Origin: Astropecten irregularis
Lineage: Eukaryota > Echinodermata > Asteroidea > Paxillosida > Astropectinidae
DNA: 64,000 nucleotides
NCBI GenBank assembly: GCA_963971285.1
Contig: OZ020245.1
Coordinates: forward strand, 16,196,983 to 16,260,982
Direction: 5' to 3'
This document shows positions 44,401-56,400 of this stretch, one piece after another (the first letter of the stretch is position 1; each line of letters starts with the position of its first letter). The position numbers and the translations under genes are program-made. Below the pieces are notes generated by a model. The model ran no database searches. It saw nothing but the letters and a program-made list of their open reading frames with translations, and had not been told where the DNA came from.

Positions 44401-47400
44401 ATTTTCAGTGACAGGAAGCACCAAAGGATCCAACTGGAAGCTTGTATTCCCTTGCATACTCCTTAAATCTTGGTCATTTTCTTGCTGGTACTTTGAGAGG
44501 TTATTTTGTTGTTCACAGTCTTTAAACTTGTCATCTGCAGTATGCTTGTCTTTGCGATCAAGTGGGACTGTCAAGCTGCTGGTGTCATCTGAAGATTCTG
44601 CAATGCTTTCAATATTTGACAAAGAATGTGGCTGCTCCAATGTGATGCTGGCATATGACGTCGAATTAGAGGATGGCAGCATTTCTTCATTTTCACTACC
44701 TTGCATGAGCGTCGATATTCTGCAGGTGAATTCCTCCTGAGGACGGTCACGACATACAGACTCTCGGTTGACGACCTCAGTCACAAGATGGAATATTTCT
44801 GGCACTGCAACTTGCTCCTCTTCCACGATCTCATTCGATCTAACCTCCTGATTGGGAGAACTCTCCGACTCAAAGCTTTTTGCTACGATCTCTTGACTAG
44901 AAGAATTATTTTCAGATTCACTGCCAGGCCTGTGCCATTCAAGAGGTTTTTCAATTTCTTCATTTTCAAGAAGTGGGTCCTCACGGAGGTTTTTGTGCCG
45001 TAGTCGCAAGGCACATGCCATTGCCCGGTTAGCAGCTTGCCGGGATGCCTGGGTTCGCTTCCTCAGCTCATTTAATAGCATCTGCTCCTCGTCATCAAGA
45101 GTTCTACTTTTGTCAGACCTTGGGAGACCGAGAGCAGAACCTTCTGGTTGGAGAGGAGTTGGAGGAGTTGGAGAGGTCATTGATGCAGATGTAAATGGGG
45201 ATCTCATAGAGTTTGAACTTCTGTCATCAGAAGTTTGAGCCTCCTTCTGATTTGGGGATTTTTCTGCCATAAGTGGATTTGGATTGTCAGGCCTTGTTGG
45301 GCTTGTGCTTCTGTCATTGAACACTTGAGCTTCTTTTGGATTTGAGGATTTATCTGTCAATAAAGGATTACAAATCTCAGAGTCTGAGAGAACCTTGGAA
45401 TGAGCAGCAATGCTTGCTGGGAGTAATGGGATTTCATCACCCTTTGCAAACTGGCTGTTGGTAATTTCATTTGTGGCCGGTTCATTAACTTTCTGTAGGT
45501 CAACTTTGTCTAGCAATGAGAACTGATCAGTATCTTGTCGAGTTACTGGGTTCTTAATGTAGGGAGTGGCAACTTGGTCACTCGTCGGTTCTTGTGGTTT
45601 ATAATCTACAATCCTGCTGACCAACTGTGCTGCAGTTAACTGAGAAGCTGGATTGACTCTTTCAGGTATTACTTCAGCGGTATCATTCAAACACAGTTCC
45701 TGCTCAGGTGACATGCTGGTGTACACATGCGATTGGTTGGATTCTTTGTCCGTCATGACAGCAACATCAACTCGGTCAGCCAGATGATCAGACGGCATCT
45801 TTGTAGGAGATGTGTTAGTTGCCACAGCAACTAGCCTCGGCTTAACAATGTCCTGCTTTCGACTCCGGAAGTGGGCAACTCCCTTTGAGAAGATCTGTAT
45901 CAGTTCCTCGTCTGTGCTGTATGACCTCTGCGGAGAGAGGCCCATGGCTGTGGACAACTGCTGCAGGTCATCTAGATTTGTGTCTCCTCCATTATGCTCA
46001 ACAGGGATCTGCAACTGTCGCATTTGCTCAGGGGCCTTGTTTGAATCATCTGGCGTGAGCAAGTTATCGGTTAGTGGATTCTGATTGGATTCGGCAGACT
46101 GGGCAGAGTTTCTCTCCTCTCTGATTGGCTGAAACAAGGAGTTGGTGTCTGACGGTTCACAGGAGCATTCAGTGTTGCTTGCTTGGTGATCCTCTTCAAC
46201 CAGCGGCCATGTAATCGGTTTTTCATCAAGGCTTAGGGCTTCTTTCGTCAGCAGCTCTTCAATGGGTCCAAGCAAGCAGATTTCAGGAATCATCGACTTT
46301 GAGCTAGCAACATCTACTTCAAACTTGTTGGTGACCTCTGATGGCATTTCTTTCACAGGTGAGGGTGAGTGAAGGTTAGGACTTTTCCTGTGCTCTGGTC
46401 GTTCATCTTGTCTTGATACATTGCCAGGGATCTCATTACCATCCTCATGCAAGTCGTCCACTGACTGAGATTCATTCTCCAATTCTAAAGTAGACCACTT
46501 GATAATTTTCTCAGTTGGCATTACTGCTGATCTGGCCATAACTTCATGAACTGGTAGTAAATCTAAGTCTCCAGATATGTACTTTGTGTTGGACTTATGT
46601 TTCAATAGTGGCCGTTCTTGATTGGAAGGAGTGGGATTTGAAGTTGATATACTTTCATTGGGATTGGGATTGGCATGCAGTGATGGATGACTTGTTGATG
46701 GTTTGTCTGAGACGTTCTCTTTTTTAGGAAGATCATGAAATGATGACACTTCCTCGGTGCTGGCAAGATTAGCTTTGCTGTCCAAATCCTCCTTATTACA
46801 AGACTCCCTCAGATCTTGATTATCAATTTTGTTCCCACCTGCCACTGTGGAGTTGGGAATCTCATCTAACCCCACTTGTGTAGTGGCAAAATGTCTATCA
46901 AGAGCCTCTGGCAGTATGACTCCTGTTCTGGTCAGGAGTGGCTCTGTGGGTATGAGTGTTAAGTGAGGAAGAAGGCTCTCCTCTCTTGAGACTTCTCTTA
47001 ATGAATCCTCATTATTAATCTCGTTATCATGCTCAAATCTCTCTTGAAGCTCAGGTGCTGCAGCCATTGTTTCAGAATCTGATAGTGGGATTCCCTCCTT
47101 GCAGTTACTACACAGCCTTTGTGGGGAGTCCCTGTTGGTCTCAATGTCTGAAGATTGCACATTTCCTCTTGGAGTGTTGCCTGGAGATGAACTCCTAGAC
47201 CCTTCCGATGAAGTCTCTCCAAATGATTCCCAGTTTCCACCAAGGACTCGAACCAGCATGTTTAATTTGGCTTTAGTAGCGGAGAATTCCTTGCCGAGGA
47301 AAGGCTGCAATCTTTCGGCGACAATTGAAGGCTCAGGCTCCCAGATATTTATCTGTGCAAACTGGTCCTCAGATGTTGCCAAAGGTTCTGCTTCATTGAG

Positions 47401-50400
47401 CCCTTCGTCTACAGAGCTGTTGACTGTCCCATGTAGGAGCTTTGAGGGACTTTCTGGCTGATTTTGATCAGCAATATCTTGAATGAGAGCTGTGCCATCT
47501 TTGCATTCAGTAAGCACAGGTAGCTCAGGCTGCACCGAAACAGTGGCACTATCCACTCCGTCTTCATCATCCCCAGCTTGATTTTTCATGGTAAGAATCT
47601 CCTGATCTAGAGTGTCCAACGGTGGAGAGGGCACAGGTTCATCATCATCTGATGATGATGTTGACAGACATTCCTCAGAGATGGTTGGCAGCATGCATTC
47701 AAGGGAGCTTCTGGAATTCAGTGAAAATCTTGTCTTGCGTGTTGGTGTTTTCGGATTATTAGTAGCACCAGCCCCTTGGGGGACATTGGAAAGTTCTTCA
47801 TATGAATCATCCGAGGAATCGTCCCCATCCTCGTCATCATCTACAGAATCACTTCCGCTGAGCATGTCAAGTTGCAGGCTGAATGATGACATTTCTGACA
47901 GGACACGTTCAGCTGTGTAAATGGCACAGTCATCAAATACAGGCGAGTCATTTTCATCAGACAGGTCAGAGTGCAGATGATCATTTTCCTGACTGTGATC
48001 TGAATCTTCTGAAAAGACTGGCAAGGATTCGTCAGTATGCTCTGATTGGTCAGGGCTGTTCTGAAACTGAAGAGGGCTGAGAATTGAACTTCCAACTGAG
48101 ATGCCAGCACGCTGTGGAGGATCACTGTCAGATGCTACTGGCGTGCTTTGCAATGGAACATTAGACAGCGACAGGTTACTGACAGGCGTAGGTTGGATGT
48201 TCTCTTGTGAAATCTCAAAGGCAGTCTGGTAAAGAGTCAAATCCTGAGCACTGTGAAACATTGCAGATTTCTCACTTTCTTCCTGGTCTGCTGTCCAGTC
48301 ATCATTTGTTAGGTACTTTGATGTATCAAGCCGTTTGGAAAGCTCCCGTAGATCTTCCACAAGAGACGGAGAATAGACACTTGAGTGAGCTGACTCAAGG
48401 TGATTTGATAGTGACCGGGCTCTCTCAATGATTTCTGGTGCATCCTGTCCTACCAGAGATAATTCTAGTTTCTCAGACAGTGCTTTGAGTTGTTCTATTA
48501 ATGACAACTCCTCACAAGCGCTGTCTTCACTGCTCAGAGAACCTTCTTGGTCTTCGTCTTCAGGAATCTCTTCAGACTTCAGGGAGTTTAGATTTTCTTC
48601 AAGTTGAGGAATTTTGTGGGACTGTTTCATTTCTGGTGCACAAGGATCGGTAACAACAGAGCTTAGAAGGCTGCGAAGTCTGATAAGCTCTTCTTGTACC
48701 GAGGAAGGATTCATCTCAGTAACTAATTTGCCATGTTTCAAGATTACGCTTTCCAATTCATCTGCTTTTGCTTCAACGATAGCTCCGTCTGGCACCATGT
48801 CTTCTCTCAACTCAATTGCAATGGATTTTTGAATTGCTGCGACACAGCCTGCTCCGGCTGATGACTGCACTGCAATCGCTGTAGGCTGTCGTAGTTTTGA
48901 ATCATCGCCTTGCTTGATCTGAGCCTTAACAAGGACACTATCTTCCTCATCTTCCACTTTTGGAAGTGCCGATACTGACTCTGGGAGCTTCTCAATCATT
49001 CCTCTTTTCAAAGCACTTTCTGGTGTTTTACATACTGCTGTTTCAGACACTCCAGAGTCAGGATGCTGGACTGAGTGAAAGCTGCTCGAGGACTTTGTTG
49101 GGCAACTAAAATTGTGTACAGCTGACTCGACTTGTCCTTCATTTCTTTGGTCAGAAAGTGCTTCAGAAAAGGCAATCGCTGGTGAGGCTTTGTTGGGTTC
49201 CTCTGACATTGTAGTCTGAGGCAACGTCATATTCTCACTTTGATCTCCAGCAAGAGGTGGTGACTCATACACTAAGGGAGATTCGTCTTTTTCTTGGTAT
49301 GGTCTGACGTGATTCTGACTAACAGAGCCAATAGGGTTCGCAGAGTCAGGGGAAGTCAAAGGTTTTTCACTCTCACTGGGGAATTTTGATGCTGATGCTA
49401 AGATCTCAATAACATTTTCAGAATGCATATCAGGGCTGCAATGATCCACATTTCCGAAAGTATCATTCATAGGTTCATCTGCCACAATGGTTAAATCACC
49501 TGACTCAGCCGTTCGATCTCCTGCTGTTTCGTAATCATCAAAAACACTCAAATCTGAACTCTGGCCAAGTTCCATTTCCAGAATCTCAAGTGGTTCTAGC
49601 ACGCCCTCCCCTCCATCCAATAGTACCTCATCACTTGAGTTGCCTGAGCTACTTGAAGAGGCCCAGAAGACTGATTCCACCTGGGTCTTTGGGCTAGGCA
49701 GGGGTTTGATAATGAGGTCTGTGGGGGTAGCTGGTTTGTCAGAGAGGTCTGGAGGATCAGTTACTCCATCACTTATCAGGGCAACTTCGTCGTCCGGACT
49801 TCGGGAGTGCAAGGAATCTGACCGGCTGTAGTCACTTGCGAATGAACTTGAACTGCAACTTGAAAATGGACTAGACTGGCTTCTTGACTTCTCTTCATCG
49901 TTTTGATATCCTCCTAAAGGACAGAATTCTAACGAAGAAGCTCCCTCTGAACTGCCATCCCGTTTTCTCTCCTGGCTGGGTTGCTTTTTGTCTGATTTTG
50001 GTTTCCTCACGGTGCGACGCTTCTTGCATTTCTTTCCCACTTGCTTCTTGGGTGTGATGGACTTCCAAGAGGATCTTTGAGACACTGCAGCTGGAACCGA
50101 GGCAGGTACCCTGTCATCCTCCTCAGTTGTTTGCTCAGGAGCTGGTGAACTGTGAGAATTGGTCTGTCCAATGGCAACCACAGCCGGTGTAAAGACCTCA
50201 TCAAGGTCAACTTGAAGTCTAGCTTCTGGGTCAGCTAAGACGGGTTTCCTCAGTTCATCTTCAGCACACTCCCTCAGATTTTGATCAGAAGTGCATTCTG
50301 AAGAGAGGGTCTCATATGCTGGTTTTGCAGCTGAAGGAGAGATATGTGCATCTTCACAGGCTGCTGTCATATCGTCCAACACAACATCTGGCCTTGGTGC

Positions 50401-53400
50401 AGTAACAGGTTCCACAGCTCTTCCCTGTTTTGGACTTCCAGGAATGTCATGATTTGCTACCGCACCAACCTCAGTAAAAGCTGAAACATTTGCATATTCT
50501 TCTGGCTGCATTTTATGTGGATCTTTGAGATTCTCCACATCAGCTGCAGGGCTTGAGTCTTTATCTTCAGTCAGATGTTGGTCCATAACGTCATCGCTTT
50601 CTCCACAAATAGGATTTGTAAGTGGTGTTTCAGGATTATTTTCAATCGTGAAATGTTGAATGTCGGCAAGGTTCTGTCCCAAACATTTGGTGTCATCTTC
50701 TTGCGGCAACAAATTGTCAACATCACATTCAATGTCAGATGTCGAGGCATTATTTGCAGCATTGACAGCATCATTGACAGCGCATTCAGATGTCACACTA
50801 TTGTTGTCTGTTGATACACCTGAATCTGCCACAGAAATTTCCACGGAAGGTCTCTTATCATTTGATCCTGTATCTTTGTCCAATCTTGACTTCAAGTCCT
50901 GGACACTGCTCTTCTCATCTTGAGGAATCCCGACCAAATCTGAACAGGTGTCATCAAGGGCTCTAGACTGGATATCCTTTGGGTTTGGTTCTGATGGGTG
51001 ATGGGGTTTGTCCTTGCATTTAAGTTCTTTCAAGCTATCATCGATTTCAGGAATGCCTTCATTGGCATAATCAGAATGATGACCACTTAAGGCCTGATTG
51101 TCTGAATTCTGGGCATCAGCAGTCCTGCTGTCTTCAGTACACAGCTCAGGGGAATTTTCTGAAGTGGCATCTTTCAGTGGCATCCTATCATCCTCAGGTT
51201 GTGTTTCCTCATTCAAAGAAACTCTGCTTTTCGGGCTCCCTCCTGGCAGTTCTCCGTTTTGAGGAGACGATGCATCATCATGCAAAGGTCTACCTTCATC
51301 TTCAAGACTATCTGGACGGTATTCCTGGATTGGAGGTGGTTCTCCTGAGTCCTCTAAGGAGTCTGCATAGGAATTGGAGTCTGAAAGAATGTCTTCAACT
51401 TCTTTTGAGAAGCAATCGTAAGGCTCACTTTCCAGACTGCCGTTGGTGTTAGGTACGGAAAGTGAAGGCACAGTGTCTATATCTTCCATTGACTCGGAGC
51501 ATCCAATGGCAGGTTGTCGCTCAAGGGATATCCCCTGATCCTCTTGTAAAACATCAAGTGTGACTTCCAGGGGACGAGAGTCGGGTATCTTCTCTCCGTT
51601 TTCTGGGACGGCTTCATTGCTTTCACTCAGGGTGACAAAGAATGCCTCCGAGTTTGCAGTTCTCTTGGGCTTGATCATTTCAATGGCCTTGGCAATTGGT
51701 TTAATAATTCGAGAAAGATTTCCCTTCCCCTTCTCCTCAGTTTTAGGTGATGGTTTGGGTTTTGCAGCAGCTGTCGGTTTTTGGTCTTTGGTGTTTGTGA
51801 GTTTTGACTTATTGTCTGGTTTGCATTTCTTGGATTTTTCTATTGCACTTTCTGAAGATGGAGTTTTGGTCCGTCTTGGTCTAGCAGGAGACTTCTGTTC
51901 ACCTGCTGCCTTAAGTTTTGTATCAGGCTTTGCACTGACTTTGGGACTTTTGGAAGGGGATATGTGACCTGCCCTCTGTGCTGGCTGTGATGTGAGGGGA
52001 CTTCTGCTTCTATTTCTTGAAGTTGGCAAGAGGGTGCTATCTTTTGTTTTAGATTCTCCTTTCCTCTTTGCACTAGGCGTAGCTAAATCTCTATCTTTCA
52101 ACCCTTTTTCTGGGAGGCGTCTTGGACTCAGACTTTTAGTTCTCAGCTTGGGCTTTTGGGAGTCTCTTAATGGACTAAGAGTGGCAGGTGTAGTACTTTC
52201 ACCCACTTTGGGTTTGGAATGTCTGTTAAGCTTCCCATTCAATCGATCACTTCTTGCAATGATGTCTACTGCGCCATCAGTATGGGATCTCCTTCTTTTC
52301 TCTGATTTGGGAGGTGCTGAATCAGTTCTTGATCCAGGATTTCGTTCTTCCACAACAGAATCCTGGGGTTTACGGCGCAAGTATTTAAACTTGGGTGCCT
52401 GCTGCTTATACAGCCTTGAAAACACTGAGTTGGAAGTTGGTTTGGGTTGTACCGGAGTTGCAGCTGCCTGAGGTTTCTTTGAAGATGAGGAAGGGTGCTG
52501 AGACTTGCTCAGGGATGTTTTTGTAGTCCTGTGAGGTAGAGATTCATTTGAGTTTGTGGTACTGACACTGGTGGGAGGATTTATGATTGGAACAGGTTTT
52601 GGATCAGTGCGTTCATCCTTGTCGGAGGAATTTGATGCAGCTTTACTGCTGGCACTGTCTGTGTCGCTCCGCCCACCAATTGGGCTCACCCTGCCCCATC
52701 CAATCACAGCTCGCGTCTCATCATCCTTGCCATTCCAGCAGCCAATCCCATTGCTCGATTCATCCTCTGATCTCACAGGGGAATCCAGGGAATCATTGGA
52801 GGCGCTAGCCAGGCGGTCACTCAGCGACGGGATGCACTCTATTTCATGGAGTCTCCTCTCCTCTTGTTCAATGAGTCTCATGGATGCCGACCGTTGTCGG
52901 TCAAAGGCCGCCTGTCTCCTCTCCAGGACGGCCTCCGCTTTGCGCTGGGACTGTCGATGCATCAACTCCATCTGGGTAAGCCTTTTGCGGTCGACGTCCA
53001 GGACTGACAGGTCAGACAACTGCTCTGTATCCTTGGCGACAACCTGAGGAACAGCAGCCCCCTCTGAGGCGGGAACAGAGGCCTTCCTGGTTTGATCTCT
53101 CTTCACTGACTGACATTCTTCCTCCAACTGCCTTAAGCCTGCATTAAAAACAAAAACAGTTCAAAAATATTTACAATTCAGCATAGCAATGTCTACCTAT
53201 TGCTGCATTTAACCACCTAAACATGAGTAGGCAAAGCTACCTTCAAGGGCCAAATCGGAATCATCTACAAACAGAAAACATGTCGATGATTTGTCTCTGA
53301 ATGATTGATAACTCTCTTGCCTTGTTCTTTCTCCTTGGCCAGACGTTCTGTCATCTCCTGAAGTTCTTTCTCAGTCTCCTCTTTCAGCATCTCGTGTTCG

Positions 53401-56400
53401 TCTCGCAGCCTCTGGAGGAGGTCCTTCTGCTCTTGGATCATCCCCTGGTGCTCCTGGTAGGCCATCTTCATCCTCTCCTCCTCCTTCTGATGGGCTGCCT
53501 CCGTGAGCCGCTTCTTGTCCTGAAGTTCCTCCAGCCTCTTCCTGTACAATTGAATTGTCATGATGTCATCGTGTTAAAGATAACTTTGTTTTTTTGTCAA
53601 AGAAATATAGATTCGTGGGCAAAAATATCAAGAAAGATACAGTAAAAGTAATCTGTGAAAGTTTCAGTCCCATACGGTGTCCACTTTTGAGAAAACAGTA
53701 CAAATGCCCACACTATTTCTTAAATCTTTTCACCTTTATTTTTTATCTTGGAAAGATCAAAATCGTTTTTGGTCATTGAATTTACTCTTTTATGGATAAA
53801 AACAGCATTTCAGGCAGAAAAATGTTAACAGTATGTTTCTGCCATCACCATCTTTATACCCTGTAAGTCAGGGGTGGGCAACCTTTATGAATCAATGGGC
53901 CAGAAACGAGGAATGGAAAATTTGGCGGGCCGCACTGTGGTCAACAATGCACTTCCAATTTCAAACATTCAGTAACAAGGATTTACTTAGAGGGCAACCC
54001 CACTTAGGAACACAACCTGACAACTACTGAGAGGTGTTGGTTTCAGGTATACAATGACCACATGTGCATTTAGGCACATCACAAGCGCCAGCAATATCAC
54101 TCCGCACTTGCGCTAAAAATAGCACATCGGATCTCAGGCAAATTACATTGCAACCATTCAAACGTGTGGTATGTCTGCGTGCATGCACAGTGTTCACTAC
54201 GTGAGTCAATGTTTCTCTGACATCTGGGGAATCGTGTGACGTCATTAGTGCAGAGCGCTATTAATAGGGAACTCAGAGCTAGCTCGTTCTTTGTGTTTAT
54301 ACCGTACCGTGCTGTGTGAAGCACATACCAATTTTGTTTTCTTACTGGATGCGTCTCGCGGGCCGCATAGAAATCAATGGCGGGCCGCAGGTTGCCCACC
54401 CCTGCTGTAAGTTATAGGTAAATCTGTGAAGATTTTGGTTCGGTATGCTAACAAAGTATGATAAGGGACTAAATTGGGCCTACTAGTGTAATGTTGACGC
54501 TAATACAGGCCTTGCACATGACATCATACACAAGGTTGAGTCTTTGTTCTATTCTCTGTTTTGTAAATAATATCAGCTTTGCAATAAATATTTATGAAAA
54601 GAAAACAATCAAGATGTCATTTCAACAGATTACTTACTTTGTGCTTTCCACTTTATCAACTTTGATCTTGTGTTGCCTCTCCAGTTCAACCCTACAAAAA
54701 TAAATAAATAAATAAATAGAAATTGGACTATAAAGGAACTTTTGGCAAATAAGAAACAATTTTTAATCAAGGCCAGCAAGCCCTTTATGTGTTTATAATG
54801 CCCCAGGCTGAAAGGACCTCTCTTTTCAAAATCCTAGTATGGCGGGTGATACGATTAGAATTTGGCAGGTGACAGACCTCACGCACTGACGCCAACATGG
54901 AGGTAAAATGCACATCAAGTCTATCACATAATTTATCAGGTTTATTTTGACATTATAGATTCAATACGTGACACAGATTTGGAGCTACTTGATTTTTAGT
55001 CTATTGCATTCACTATTTCAGTGGGTAATTTCTGACCAAATTTCAATGCAATCCATTCATGCATCACTGGGCAATTTCTGATTGTCTTGAACAGTTAATT
55101 TTGCTACTAATACAAATAAGTGACAGTTGTGGTCATCTTAGTGGTTCTTTGTGTGTAGTTAATGGGGCGGCCACTTCGAGGGGAGATTTACAGATCACAA
55201 CTAAGAAACTCAATTGTAATGGCAGGAAAGTGGACTTTTATAGACAATCAGTAATTGCTCGGTGATGCATGAATGGATTGCATTGAAATTTCGTCAGAAC
55301 ATGGCCTGGGAGATATTGAATGCAATAAACTAAAAATCAAATAGCTGAAAACATACAATTTCTTTTCATAATTTGTTGAAACTGGGTATCGATTTTTTGT
55401 GACACACTGTATAAGTGAGAAGTTCAAGTCATCAATTAATAACATCTTTAGCACTCACCCAGGATTGTACATCATGATGGAGGAGACCTCAGACACTGGG
55501 GAACAGCTCTCCTGGCTTCTACTCCCAGGCATGGAGGGGCTGGTTCTGATCACTGGAGGGTTCTCCCTGGTCAAGGATATCTTACGAAGTCTCGTGCCTT
55601 CTTCTGTAATAGCCTAATTCCAAGAAATAATCAAAGATTCTTTGAGAAGATGCTCAGCTGGTGAAAACAATCTGAAAAGTTGTCATGATTTAAACTACAA
55701 GAAAAGAGTCTGAGGCAATACTACTTGTCTGAAATTTCTTCTTGTGGGCATCTGTGGTTCTGCCAAAAACTGTTGACTTATAACCATCTCGTTAGCATAC
55801 TCCAGAAGAATTGTCAAAAGACAATCAAGCCAGTTCCAAAAAATATGGATAATGTGGCAGAGGAAGACTTGACACACGTCAGTGACTGTAAAAGGAATTA
55901 CAGTATGTGCCATACGGCTTCATTCTTGATGGTTCTGATGGTCAGTGATGTGTGATTATTACACCCAAGGCTTGTTTGTCCAGGGGACCAGAGACCTTGT
56001 AAGAGTCAGGTCAATACATCTAAGTCTCAGCAGGGGACGTACCCCTCAAACTCAGAAGTAAGCAGAAAGGCCACTGCAAAGCAGTGTAGTACTACACATT
56101 GCAAACACAACCTGTTGTTATAGCCTCTTCTCCCACAGTTCAGGTTATTCATAATTTAACAAGATTTGGACTACATTTTGCATCGATTAGAATCGTACAT
56201 CATTTTTCCCCAGAAAAAGGGAAAATTATGAAAGCATATTAAAGCAATGTGATGATTTTTGCAGTAACATGACAAATTTACCAAGCTGCACATTAAAGAA
56301 AGAAGAAAAAACAACAAAAAGGGCAAAATGGCAAGCTTGATAATTAAGCGATGAATCATTTCCAAGCTAGCCAACGTTTCCACACAGATAGCATGATGAC

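Noticed and set aside
51560-52471. Plus-strand ORFs of 135-163 codons opposite the giant exon
   Set aside because: Antisense shadows of the Ser/Lys-rich coding sequence; no independent signals.
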